Assembly: GCF_001949145.1 (NCBI RefSeq)
Contig: NW_019091417.1
Span: 1,008,713 to 1,055,066 of the forward strand
Source: Acanthaster planci
Lineage: Eukaryota; Echinodermata; Asteroidea; Valvatida; Acanthasteridae
Direction: 5' to 3'
Length of the DNA: 46,354 bases
In this document: piece after piece, positions 1-13,300 of the stretch
Layout: each line of letters starts with the position of its first letter
Position numbering within the stretch: the first letter of the stretch is position 1
The notes under the pieces: generated by a model
What the model was told of the DNA's origin: nothing
Seen by the model: only the letters and a program-made list of their open reading frames with translations
Databases searched by the model: none
Made by a program: the position numbers and the translations under genes

Positions 1-2390
1 AAAGGGAAACATTTTTTTTTCAATCTTGGTTTCTCGACGGTCTCTGAGTTTTACAACCCGTTGACAAAATGAATTGAAAAATATTCTCTTGAAAACACTA
101 CGGTTCCCATTGTAGGCGGACGTCCATCCCCTCCTTCGCCACTGTATTTTTCCACTGCCTAATTTGTTTCTCGGCAATACGTCACTGAAAAGGGGGAAAA
201 CAGTCTGTATAAGATGTGAGTATCTTAAAGGCACAGGTCATGGAAATGTCTTTTTGTAAAACTGGTCGTCTTTCTTTCTAAATACAGGCTCACACTGAGT
301 CAACATTTCACAGAATAAATCGTCGATTTTCATCTGGCAGCACAATCAAGGTTCCTCCGGCATTCAAAACCTATCGCCTCTCCTGGTGAAATAATACATA
401 AAAAATATTTTGGGGGTGATTTCCTAACTGCTGTTTTCTTCAATCTTACACTCACCAATAAGGATGTCTGGATATAAAGGTTAATGAGTTCCCACTGGAA
501 ATAACTATAATCTGGACAGAGATTGGAGGGGATGACTGCCAAGCAGGGTTTGGAATTATAGAGGAAGCCTCTGTATTCATTACAATGCATAGGGAATGTA
601 GCTTGGGGAACTGTATTGTGTGAATATCTTTGTCTTTACGCGAACGTTAAAACGCTGATTTCTGCTTGACTATAGGGTACCACATCGTCAAAATGTTTTG
701 AACAGTTTTGCTTTAAAGAAACCACAGGTTTTTAAATTTGTCTTGATTTGTAAAACCGAACAAGTGGAAGGAGTCTTCTTACTGACGTCATCAACCTATT
801 AACACCCTGGTAAGTGGATGTCAGTGTAACTGATGGACGTATTCAATGAGAATTAAATTGGGTTATGAAAAAAAAAACAAAGATAATCATCAGGCCCATC
901 AAATGCGCCATCTGGTGCCTGCTGTGAACCTTTTGGATTTTTTTTTCGACAAATTTTATGTTAGGCCTAAGAGGAAACTCGACACGGGGACAAATTACGC
1001 ATATTAGCTTGGTTAATTGAAGGCAATTCTGTCGTGAAGACTGATTTGATGTGATTAAAATTTGAAATCATATTAATTTTAGAGGGGAAGATAATAGATT
1101 TTATACCCAATAGATTCACTTAATATATTTTATAAATTTAATTGATGTAAATTTTTGAATACATACAAATCTGTCAAGTTCACTTCAAATTTGATTTAGT
1201 GTTGGCTCCTCAACCTTGTCCAACCCGAGGTTTTCTAATAATTCTTTTGACGCAAAGTTTAATGTTGCAGGCTCTGCTCGAACCTTTACGTCAAAAGATG
1301 TTTTCTTCAACATAGTACCAGTTCTTTCAATTATAAGAGTCTATTCCTGAATAATTAGAAGTCTATAACGGCTCAAATGCTCGTACTTTTCGAAGTTCTT
1401 TCAACCAGCATGTGATAACAACAATTACAAAGGAACAGCCGAGCATCAGTGTACTGGATATGATTTTGGAAATCCCCTTAATGGAAATCAAGTCTTATTT
1501 GCTAACACCTCCTATCACCGAGTCCATTATTATTTTACCAAGTCGACTTTCAAGCGGCAAGACTGTGTGGCAAACCCTTACGATTGACATGACTTCTTTA
1601 GTGCTAAACGTCTTACTTCATCTCAACTTGTCGTATACCTCGAAAACTTATCTGGGAACGAGGTGGCCAGCCTGGCTTTCCCTCTTCCTTATCCTGCTTC
1701 ATTACTCCAGTAAATCTACACAAGTGCAATCACCCGGGCTTACTGAGATTTCTCACGTACACCATGCTCTTCTTCTTTTCCTTTTTTTTCACTGCGTACC
1801 ACCGTCTTACTCTGACAGAATCCCGGGGGAAACATTATCCAGGGAAGAACTGTGATTAACTATTGCCCACTTGGATCAACATTTATCTGGGTCTGCACAT
1901 TCGTGTTGGTAAAATTTTCTCAGAAGGACCCATTTGACAGACAGTTGTTTCTCTGTGTATGTTAATAATTGACCGGATTTTTATTCGCAGCGGTCGCTTT
2001 GGTTTATTGAGTTCATTATTTTACTTTGGTGCCACTTTGTAAAACATCTAGTATTCAAATAAAGATGTCTGCTGACCTACTTCCGTATTCCACGCCCGAA
2101 GTTTCTGCCTGAACACTTTGCTACGTGATTTGGCAAGGGTGACCAAAGAGAGCGTTTTGCATCCAGACACATGCGTTGTGCCTAGTAATTATATCGTCGT
2201 CTATTCTCAGACGCAGAACGTGATCAGTGTCAGCAAGTCCTCACGCAAATTGTCTCGGCATGAAGAAAGAAAACTTCAACCTTTCCATCAGATGCAGAGC
2301 ATGTGACAAATAAACAGGATGAATTATTATAAACTAGTTGTACAGATCTAGTCAGATTGTGACATCTGACAACGCTCCTCAGTAAAAATT
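1..2390. other. No gene recognised
   Basis: AT-rich non-coding sequence. The longest open frame (147 codons, 1412-1855) begins with GTG, has no recognisable domain and is within the length expected by chance in a window of this size. Confidence 0.5.
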
Positions 2391-2822
2391 AGAGAGCACC
2401 TTTAAGTAAAACATCTTTTCTCCCATTTTTATCTCTTCAAAATAAATATGGAAGCATCCAAACCGAACGCAGTGTCATTTATCTTCAGACCTCAACTATA
2501 ACAAGGTTAAAAGGACCTTTTTTCTGTTCATGTCAAGACGCAAATTCCGAATGTAGATTGTGCCATTCAGAGAAAAAAGACAACAGGAGGGTAACCCTCA
2601 GCCTGTGTTTGTAGTGGATAAACCCTTGTGCATGGCAAACAATGGCTACATGCATTTCTCTGAATGACGCAATCTACATTCAGGATTTGCATCTTGGCAT
2701 GAACAGAAAAAAAATAATCTTTTTAAAGTTGAACTCTGAATACAAATGACACTGCATTCGATTTGGATGCTTCCATATTTATTTGAACAGATAAAACATG
2801 TTTTCCTTATAGGCGATCTTTA
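2391..2822. mobile_element. Fold-back MITE-like element
   Basis: Two arms of about 170-185 bp face each other around a loop at roughly 2576-2654. The left arm holds ATAAATATGGAAGCATCCAA and, further in, TGAATGTAGATTG-like sequence; the right arm holds the reverse complement of both, with about 85 percent identity by eye. There is no ORF. No clear target-site duplication could be assigned, so the family is unknown. The element is a non-autonomous hairpin transposon remnant or a local inverted duplication. Confidence 0.75.
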
Positions 2823-3783
2823 ATAATACATGACTCGACAGACTGTACCTTGCTCACAGTTATGAAAGACGCAAGAGGGCGCTGTGAACAATACCCGACC
2901 CGTGCTGGTTTCTGCGTTGAAACCAACACGGACAGATGGCGCTATTGCAAATCGTGAAATCTTCCTTCAAACTGGAAGGAGTAAGACTATTGAACTCAAG
3001 TACTTGCCCCCCTCCGAAACATTTGAACAAATCTTTATAAAACCTTTATACTGGTGCAGTTTGAAGATTTAAAATAGCACTTAACATTACACGTTATACC
3101 TACATTGTTGAATGCGCCGAAGGAATTCAAAGCAGCTTATAAATGAATACTGAGGACCTTCTCAGATCCTCAAGCAGAAATGGGAGCAGATTGACTTAGC
3201 AATTACAGAGACTCGTGTGGCATTCCACCTGGTCCATATCTAAAAATTCACGTTTGTAGCGCAGTTTGAGTTTCGTATTTTTAATGCCGCAAGCTTCAAC
3301 ACAGCGAAATTGTTAACAATGGCATCTTTGTAAACAACTTTGCAGGTATGAAAAGAGGAGAAGATCTTTGTTTTGATGATTGTGAAGCAAACGTTATACA
3401 TTATATGTATCAGTCTTCAGTGATAGGTCTGTAGTATTCCCTCGCCGTTTGTATCGGTGATTCTGCAAATTTATTTTGATATAACATGTAGTTTAATTTG
3501 ATCGGCGTAAATTCCAAGGGGGCGCTTTATTCAAACGACAGTCAACACTCTAATCATGCGAGTGGCAAGGAGCTCGCCAGCAGGCAGATGCGAGTATTAA
3601 GTAAAGAGAAATTACATTGCAAAACTGAAAAATTCAGTGTCAAGAAAATAATGCATTCTTCAATTTTGCAAGCAAAATGTATTAATCTCACTAGGCCATA
3701 CTGAACGAAAACCCCTGAAAATCACTAGTATTTACAATGTAACTCTTCTCAGTGATGGTATTTATCCGTTTTCCAAACACAAA
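2823..3783. other. No gene recognised
   Basis: Only short frames of about 60 codons without recognisable motifs. No repeats stand out. Confidence 0.5.
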
Positions 3784-3965
3784 NNNNNNNNNNNNNNNNN
3801 NNNNNNNNNNNNNNNNNNNNNNNNNNNNNNNNNNNNNNNNNNNNNNNNNNNNNNNNNNNNNNNNNNNNNNNNNNNNNNNNNNNNNNNNNNNNNNNNNNNN
3901 NNNNNNNNNNNNNNNNNNNNNNNNNNNNNNNNNNNNNNNNNNNNNNNNNNNNNNNNNNNNNNNNN
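3784..3965. other. Assembly gap (182 N)
   Basis: A run of N. Reading frames drawn through it are meaningless. Confidence 1.
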
Positions 3966-6900
3966 GTTTTTTTCACCATGAAAACCTTTAAGTCTTATAC
4001 AAACATACCTACTGAACACCCTTAATCACGACTGGTTTAAAGACTAGTGAGTCATTAGCCCACCCCCCTCGTTCTTATTGTTCACTGCATGTAATTGTTA
4101 GACTGGTGAATGATTCTATGTGATCAGTAGGCTGCGTTGGCGCATGCATCCCAACCATCGCACTGCGTATTCCGGTCAACGTATGGCCTACTTATTGCAC
4201 GGTATCGATTTCTGGCATGCCGCGCACGATGTGATCACAACGAAAGCACAGAATAGCCTCCCGCTTTTTACGACTGTCATTCGTTAGTCATTTCTGAATA
4301 CTCCTGAAATACATTTGGGCAAAAATGTATGACTGCCTTTAAACTTCTCGTGTTCCTAATGCCGTCTGCCCGGCGTTGATTTCCCAATGACGTACTCGTG
4401 GTGACTTAAATGTGCGGACCACTTTCGAAAGAGATTATTTTATTCCCAGTATAATCTTTCCATTAAAGTTGGCTTTACTCTGTCAATATCGAAACACTCA
4501 TTGAAATGCACTCCTACTTCATTTTCCACGAATTTGGTATGACTTAAATACTCTTCAAATTGTTCCATAGGTTTCCTTTCGAGGGCTTTAGCTAAGACAA
4601 ACAGCAATAGGTCACGCCAAAAGTTACAGTCGCTTTTAAGATCTGTTTTACCGTAGGTAAACTGTCAAGACTCAAATAACGAAGCGGAACAAATGCAGAC
4701 ATTCACTCTCTTCTGTTTGGACTTACCACAGCGTTGTCGTACGGAACAATTACAAACATTCACATTTGCTATCCAAGTCCCTTCCACAAAAAGAACAAAG
4801 TAGCTTTGCCTCAGGGAGCCGGTGTTAAGCGTAACCGGACAGGCTTTATTTAGAAAAATGAATAGACACCGTTGAGTTATGGCTGAATCGCATTTCAGAT
4901 GAAAGAGACACCGAGGAGTTACGTGTACATTGCATTTGTTTGCCGTAAGTATGTGGGATCATTACACGTTGTATGGGCCACTTTGATGACATGACAACTT
5001 CCTATATGTTCAGCTGATCCCCACGCTGTATAATCAAGCTCGGTGAAACCGGCGGTTATACGTCAAGATGCCGGACCCGTAAAGATCCGGATGCAGCAGA
5101 AGCAGGTGGACTCAAAATCTGCGCATGTTAACGACCAGTCGATCGAATTCGGAAAACCACGATCTCAATCATGTTGACCTTAAGGCACGGAACTTAACAC
5201 TGGATAATGCAAAGCCAACTACCTCCTTTTTATAAGCAATGCCACCTGGTCTCCGTGTAGCTGTAGTCTCATTGGCAATGCACCATGTCAGGCATGTCCA
5301 GGTGCAATTTACGCAAACGACAGTGTTTATTATGCACCATGCATATTTAAATGCGTCGAACAGAGCCAGGGGTCATACAGGGGTCATTTTAAGCCCTGGA
5401 CCTTCTCAGATTCCACATGAATTGCGCCATTGCGGCTGCCTTACAACTAGGTGGAAAGTTATAAAGGGTGACACGAGCATTTCCTCGTCAGCCATCTCAT
5501 CATAATTACATTCATTTATGAAGGACATGATTAAATGATTGATAACTTATGACTCAACTCAATCGCCTCACAGCCTCGGGTGATTATCTCCGTATCGTTT
5601 ACACGGGCACACGTCAAGATTCCATCAATTTTTGATGACTTGCTTGAGTCAGTGTTTGTCTCACTTTGTAGACTGGGGACATTAAAGTAAAAAAAATATA
5701 TAACAGATGTGCCTGCACAAGGTTTCTCACGGACGCACCAGAACTGCTTCGATAATCTACGAAAAAAAAAATTTCAAATTTATTTTTTTTTAGTCTGCTT
5801 ATTCTGGATTCTCACGCGTCAACTTAGTGCATTGGTGTATTGTTGCATTCACGAGAAGGATGCGGTAAAGTTTCCACGGGTGTACTGTTTCTGGTGTGAG
5901 ACTGAGTCAAATCTATCACTGGCAAAATGTCACAGGTGTCAAGTTTGGTCAGGGTAACATTTACTCGAAAATTACGGATCCCTAGAAACAGACTACATTG
6001 CATATGCCAGCTCTCCGTTTACTTCACATGGGTAATATCCGATTCAGCGTAACTACGACTTCGGAGCGATCGTGGCCTAATTACAGGGACAAGCCCGCCT
6101 GGTGATTTGACAAACGTCTAGCTGTAGGTGTACATAAAACACGGACAATAAATCAGACTTGGTAATTCTCAACGAATTTCAACCTTTGCAGCCTATGGCT
6201 CTGTGCATGTCTTCCCCCCAAATGTTTTTATCCCTTTAATAAAAGACAAGAAAATCCAGAATGTTCATCTGTTATTTTTAAGAGCTGATATTGTAGCATA
6301 CATGAACTGAAGCAAATAGCTTTTGTGCCTTACACCCGACCCTGGCATATCGAAACTGGCTTGCGTTCTGAATTTATCTGTGTACATCTTATCCCACAAC
6401 ATGAGGTACATGTACAGAATCACTGAGCTGCACTTTAGTATCATGGTATTTGAAATAACGACCAAAGCTCTGTTGATATGAGGAGGTGGATATCTTACAT
6501 CGACACATACAATACATTCAGTGATCCGCTGCATTCAATTCGTCGTGATGTTAAGTGCTTTATACCCGGCGGCACTTTTTTCCAGGACGACAGGGCGGCA
6601 GACAAAGGTCGAATTTATGAATGATTTTCTCTCTCTCTGCATGTGTGTTTCTGTTACCGGGATATGAATGAGCCGCACTGAATGTCAAGAGTGGATAATG
6701 GCGGCGGGCTTCTGCTGTCAAATGTGCATGTTATGTGTTACTATGTCTGTTCTGTCTCCGAATTAGGTTGATTGCATATTCTGCTCCAACCTTCGCGAAT
6801 CGAGTGTTTGTTGAGTGTCTCATATCAGTTGACTGCTTCTTCGTAAAAGGCGTCTACATGCACTAAATTCACCTCAAAATGGTAGTATGTTGTTAATTTA

Positions 6901-9900
6901 ATTGCATTTCTAGTGTCGAGTTGCCGTGAAAAAAAAATGACTGAGCTACTGTATCCACTGTGTGACGGATTCCCCTAAACACCTTTTCTCTTCCGGCTTG
7001 TTGGTTTTGAAATGTTTATCATTGTCCTTTTCGCTTTTTGTTCTCGTCTTGTTTCGAAACTTATATAATTTTAAAATTTGCGGTGATATGAGCCGCAGAT
7101 GTATTTGAGAAAGAAATGTGGATCTTTGTTGTGGATAATTATAACGATTTGGAAGGCAATGTGTGGCACTTGAAGCTCGTCTTAGAGTGCAATGTTCACG
7201 CAATGTAAATTAATATTAATTTTTTATAATCACAAGTTATTTTTTCTTGTATAGGCCTGGCCTGTATGTGTTCTTATCCTGTCACTGCATTCACCAAGTA
7301 CCATGCTATGCATCGTTAGTTTAATTCACTACTGCCTGTCTTTGTGTAAACTTTCCCGACAGATCGATTGATCCATTCTAGCTGTACACTCATTGGAGGT
7401 TTGGTGCCTCTCTCTTCTCGTCGTAGGTAGATAGCTCTCTATGGCCACAGGCATTTTCCAATCTGCATTCTGTATCCATAGCCATAAACCTTTGAGCCGG
7501 CTTCATATCTGTCGCAGGATCACGTTAACTTCGTGTCACGTGCGGCTTTTTGAGAGACCTTCCGGGGAAACTGACGCTTTTCCTCGTCTGAGGTAAAGGT
7601 TTTCAAGTAATTCTAGCGGTAAGACACCGCCTGGAATTAATCATCATGTTAAACATCACCATAGCCCACGTCAGAACAAGCATCCTGGAATTTCACCAGT
7701 TTTACCGTAATAGACTCTAAATCTCCCCAAACCACGTGCTCACTCTGGCGCTTTTGATTAGTTTGCCTGTTACGACGAACATGCTACTTATTTCAGATGC
7801 TTGTGTACCCTTTTTTTCTTTTCTGTAAATTTTGCATCAACTTCAATGTTTCCCGTGTTATTAACATGTAGGAATAGTTTTCAAGCCGTTGCTTGAGTTT
7901 CATGTCAAGAAGCAAAATATGAGACACCGAAGGAGTTTCCTTTCAGCAAAATTATAGCTGTGGGTAAAAACAAGGTCAATAATACCGTACATTACACAGT
8001 AAAGGTGGCTTTCCTCGCAGGCTGATCTTCCCTAATTGATTGATAAAGAAGGAGTGTGGATGATAGGACAGTTGGGATGGTTCACGGACCCGGTCTTTTA
8101 ATGGACACTGCCTCCATTCTTCTCAAAAGTACTACCGCAATTACTTAACTACGGCAGAAACAACCTGTTAATACGAATTCAATCTAATTCGAATTCTTTC
8201 TGTTAAATTCATTTGTTTCATAAATTTGGATGCCGTGTTTCGTTGAGGTAAGCATGTTTTATGGGTTGAGCTGTTTAGGACCGATATAGATGTATGAAAT
8301 ATTTGGCATTTAAATGAAGATTGTCTAAATATTAGATTTAAAAGTTTCATGCAGGACTGAAACTTCTTGAAACTAAAAATTCAGCTCATCATCGTCTGTC
8401 AATGCACTGCAAGATAGCCGACAGCAAGCCCAGAGTTTCTTAGAAATCAGCAAACATCGTCATCACTTGACCTAGGCCAACTTGATCGAGAATCCCCATC
8501 ATAATTATACCGACCTTCTCCAAACACAGCTAGTCCATTAGTGCGGTAGTCGTTTTGGTATCTTCAAACACCTGTTTGTCCCACCCACGGATCTAATTGT
8601 TTTTCGTTTGGCTTGTCTCTGTAAATGTCAGTTTGTGTTTCTAATTAGTGCACACCCGAGTTTACGTTGTCATGCTTTTTTTTTTGGGAAAAACTAATTA
8701 AAACTCACAGCACAGAGGAACAACAACCGGTTGACCTTAAGTCTGTGCAATGTCATTTGCATCTTTTGTATAGCATTTACACATGCATGTGTACAATATT
8801 TACAACTTTTTGTTCCGTACATTCGTTTACTAAATTTATATTTATTTGATCACTATTAATAACTATTTTCTGTTTATTTTAAAGCACCAGCCCCATTAAC
8901 AGATTCGAATATCGACTCAACTGAAAGAATTATTTTGCTACTTCAAATCTCACGTTAACAGTTATCGACGCCTAGGGTTACATAGCAAATGGTGATATCA
9001 ATTTCTCCATTTCAATAGCATATATAAATCAGTTGCGCAATAATTAAGCATAGAACTTTAATTACATGTGTAAGGAGTATGGTCAGAGATCCAAGGTTGG
9101 AAACTATACGATGGATATCCTTACAGTTGAAACAACTTCCTACGGAAACGACTTGAGTTCTACCCATAAACACAACACGACTTTGATTCAAGAGATTTTT
9201 GTGGAAGGGCAGGAGTATATGCTTCAAAGAAAGGCGCATTGAGACGTTGCATAAGCGACCGATTGATAGACTAGCTCCAGTACAATGTACCTATAATGCA
9301 ATGTTTGATTTGTTGCCGTTGATTATAGGAATTGATTTCAGTTTTCCCTCAATGAAATCTAGTGTGTAAGCAGACCTGTCACCAGGAACCGAAATTGTTT
9401 GGCTATTACTGAAATGAAACCCTTTCTTCTTTTTGTTCTGCGTCTTCAGTCAAATAATGGCTAGTATATGGTTTACCAAGGCGTAAAACGACGTATAATT
9501 CCCGCTGACAGCTTTGACCGGGGGCGTTAATCAGATCGAAAGTAAGACGGAGCCAGATCTTCCGCAGAAATAGACCTAACCAGCCAAGCGGAAAATTACA
9601 TCCTCAACAACTCGGAAGATGGGGGGTAATGAATCCTCTGGACATCGGAATGCATCATCTTTAGCTTGAGAAAGTGGTTTCCTGCATCAGAACATTCATA
9701 ACGCTATTGCCTCCACTTATTTGATTTACATTGATTTAACGTTAGATAATATTACAAGATGATTTGCGAGGTAACATCTTCAACGTACATGCTTGAATAG
9801 TTCCGGCCCCTACCAAGATGCTACAAAGAAACTGCAGAATGTGCCTACTTTTCTGTTGGTGTAAGGCAAATTGTCAACTTTCACGGTATTCTTTGTATTT

Positions 9901-10030
9901 GGTGAGAATGGATCGTTTGCACATCTCACTTGTTATCGTTGTTAGGATGCACTGCTCCCTCCTAAGTTTACAGACGAGCATCCGTGTCCAGAGCTTCTTA
10001 TGGTGACGTGCCAGGCATTCCGCATCCTGC
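3966..10030. other. No gene recognised
   Basis: Non-coding by eye on both strands. The only hint is a T-rich acceptor (ends 5792) followed by an open stretch to 5954 containing CFWC and CHRC, a CxxC-x10-CxxC pattern, before GGGTAACA. It is too short and unfamiliar to call an exon. Confidence 0.45.
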
Positions 10031-10180
10031 AAGGACCTAGACCTTACTCTAGACACAAGATTTGGATACGGCTACGTTAGTTGTCACCTTGTACTGCTAC
10101 CAGTAAAGACCAAGACATAGCCCTAGATTCAAGATTTGGGTACGGCCACGTTCGTTGCGAGCCTTATAAGCTCCCACAAC
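10031..10180. repeat. Diverged tandem duplication, about 74 bp unit
   Basis: AAGATTTGGATACGGCTACG (from 10058) recurs as AAGATTTGGGTACGGCCACG 74 bp later (from 10132). The bases before each copy (AAGGACCTAGAC and AAAGACCAAGAC) also match. An old local duplication. Confidence 0.6.
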
Positions 10181-10245
10181 CCTAAACACAGGACTCGGAC
10201 GTTGTTTTCTGTCAATCGGATACTACACCAATTCTGCTTAAGTTA

Positions 10246-10322
10246 CCTTATACCCATTTTTATTGATAAAACTGAATTGTATTATTCTATCCACCTTATG
10301 CCCAATTTTATTGACAAGGCTG
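10246..10322. repeat. Diverged direct repeat, 48 bp period
   Basis: CCTTATACCCATTTTTATTG at 10246 is followed by CCTTATGCCCAATTTTATTG at 10294, each continuing into a GA(T/C)AA motif. A second small local duplication close to the 74 bp one. Confidence 0.55.
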
Positions 10323-13300
10323 CCACGTTAAATCCAGTCATTCACCATGCGTCACTACGCTTTCCATTTAATTTTGCTTGCGTAAGGAGCATTCTTAATT
10401 CGTGAGTAGGAGTCGATCAGATGAATCTTCGTTACAATTCCCGACTAAAGGTGACGGCATTTAATTTTGCAAACCAAATTTGAAACCCCCAAACTAACCT
10501 TGTCACACATGTGAAACTCAATAGCAGTATTGCAATTGCTATGTCTTATTAATTTAAAACCACTTTGGGACATAAGCCATCGCATATTAAGCATTCACTT
10601 AAAGCCTGCTGCTTATATTAAACAAAATATACGGCCAGACCTCCATAGGTAAGGCCTTATCTCAGCATTGCCTCAAGCCATAGGTTTAGTTTCAGTCTTC
10701 GTATCTCAGTCCGCATACCGTGCACAAGGCTTCTAAATTTCCACACTGACCAGCCATTCTCCATAACCTAAAGTAACAAGATTTGTCCTGTCTTAATCAA
10801 ATCTCAGGCAAAAGGTACTGTGGCCCCTAGACGTCGGCATATTCATTCATGAATTTGTCCTACTTCGAAGTGTATGGATTAAACTCCTTCCAGCATTACT
10901 TGGGCTGCATGGTTTATTTCAGGAAAGTAGACTCACATCAATAGTCTACCAAAGATAGAGGCATGTTATTATTCACAGCCCTACATTAGCGTATGCTGCA
11001 GGAGAAGGGAAGGGGGGAAACATACCCCCACCCCCACCACCACTGGACGGATTTTTTTAAATTTCATTGTTTATTTTTGTTCAGCTGAGGTGAGTAGGAA
11101 AGAAACTAATTGGTATTTTTGTTTATTAAATAATTAGGCTATATTTTTCTCCCCCATTATCATGTTGAATAAGCCCACAAATGCACTTGCTTTTGACCCC
11201 CCCCCCACACACACACACCAAGAGCTGGATACGCCATTGCAGCCCTAACCTTACTGGTGACCAGTTTCAGAAAATATTACTGAATATTTTTTATTTGTTG
11301 ACCGCAGTTATGGCAATACTAATTTGTAAACTATGAGCCTAATTGTAAGCTGAATTCTACAAACGCTGCAGGTGCACAGGAAGAGAATCGATTTTCATAA
11401 TCAAAGGTAATTGCACGTATTAATTAAAGCTAATAAGCGAACAGTTCCACCTTATTATTCGCTACAAATAATGACTCACTAAATTTGGAACAAAAATATA
11501 AATTAAGCTAAACTGTTTTATTACAAGAACAAAAAATACTAATACTTTGAAGTTCTGATACCAAACAGTAACCAATAAAAGCAGGCTGGCTGAATTTCGA
11601 AGTTAATTTTTCAGGGTATACAAACTTTAGGAAGAGTCAATTATATAAATAAATGCCAATTAAGGACCTACTTTTTCGCGACAGGATACATAATACCATA
11701 CCGGTACAAAGTCATGCGAGCTTGTGCTCTACCTCCAAATCATGTTCCCACGAAGCAGAGAGAAAACGTCTGGCTGAGTACCCTCGATTACTCAACCTTC
11801 ATTCATCAAATCAGAAAATGAACAGGAACAATATTCTTAGAAATAAAGGACAAAATGTCCTGAAGCACCAGGACTTGTTATTCTGCAGTAAATTATGGTT
11901 AGAGCTTCAAGGTTTGGAAAGCTTGGCTGATTCAAGGAAAGTATTTATCATTCGGGTAATTCATCTAATTGACGACGCCACTTTGGCCTTCGTATGTGGG
12001 ATATTTTGCTGGTACCACATTTCCTTGCTAGAAATTAACAGTATTATAACGACGGCATTGCGGTAGATTATTTTAAAACGCCAAGTTCACAATTGCAAAT
12101 TTTGACATTATTATGAAGTGTACTGAAGCCCTAACATGATCAAGCAGTTCGATTCGTCACAAATGACAATAGATAGCTTCACGTTTTTAATACATGTAAT
12201 CATTTTGAATGAAAACCAACGGATAATTTTCGTCGGCAGTGCTTACCTCATAGAGGCCGAAGTTCGGTTTCAATTTTACATTTCGTTGCATTTGTCTCGT
12301 CTGCAATCCGAAACCAGTTTTCCCATTCTTTTTAATCTTGAACTGTACAGCTCACAAACACTGGTGTGGAAATTTCAGTGGTAATCAGTTGATAATAAAT
12401 TCGACCTTTGGTTTCCATGGTAATTTGTCATTTTGATGGCACGTTACTTCCCATTAAATCTCACTGTTCCGTATCTGCATGTTCGACTGAGACACCATGA
12501 TCGTGCTTTTTAATAGAACAAGCCAATCGAAACCCTATATTTCTAAAGTTTAAACCTCTGTAACGCCATGTTGCTGTTTTCAGTTCTTGTCAATTTCATT
12601 GAAATCCACTGCCTCTTCTTCTTTTTCACTTAATACTTTGCATAATATTATTTTCTATTTTGCCACTGTAGCATGTTGTCAGTATTATCTTTCTGTTTAC
12701 CCTTTTTCTCCTGCTGTGGCTTAATTGATTTTTAATCATACGAAATGTGTTCTCACTTATTGTGGAATTCTCATCTTAGCTTTGTTGTATCGTGAAATTA
12801 AGTTGAATGTGCCGGTTTTACATCCAGTTATAGTAGTATAAGTACCGATATGAAAGCTATGCCATATTTGGCAGCAAATCAACTCTGATATTTAACCAGT
12901 TGAAGTTATATATCCGATTCGGCCTCAGAGAATAATGCCACATAAATCTACATATAAGTATGAATAATAAATAAAATATTGTACAATATTATATTTTATA
13001 CAGTCCACGAACATCGCGTGTGTGGCATAATGAGACTCCGTGCATTGTCACTTGTCGTTGTTCCTGAAATTGCATTAAAAGCAAAATAGCTCTGCGTGGT
13101 TAGAATATATTATGATAATGCTGGAAAGAATTATGAGAACCACACTCTTTGGTTTACACAAGTCTGTATATAAAACACCCATCAATGATTCAGCGCTTTG
13201 CCGTATTGGGAAAAGGTCATAGGCTGTTATTTTGGAATTTTTACCGAAACGTTCGACAGATCCGAGACCCAAATTGTAAGCCCAAAGGCCAAAAACTCTA

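Noticed and set aside
1412-1855. 147-codon open frame
   Set aside because: Starts with GTG, has no recognisable domain, and one or two open frames of this length are expected by chance in 46 kb of this composition.
3749-4019. Open frames across the N run
   Set aside because: They exist only because the N bases hide stops.
5794-5954. Possible zinc-binding exon with CFWC...CHRC
   Set aside because: Short, no homologous family recognised, and T-rich acceptor-like sequences are common in this DNA.
11653-12066. 137-codon ORF with ATG
   Set aside because: No recognisable domain, no splice or promoter context, and a length plausible by chance.
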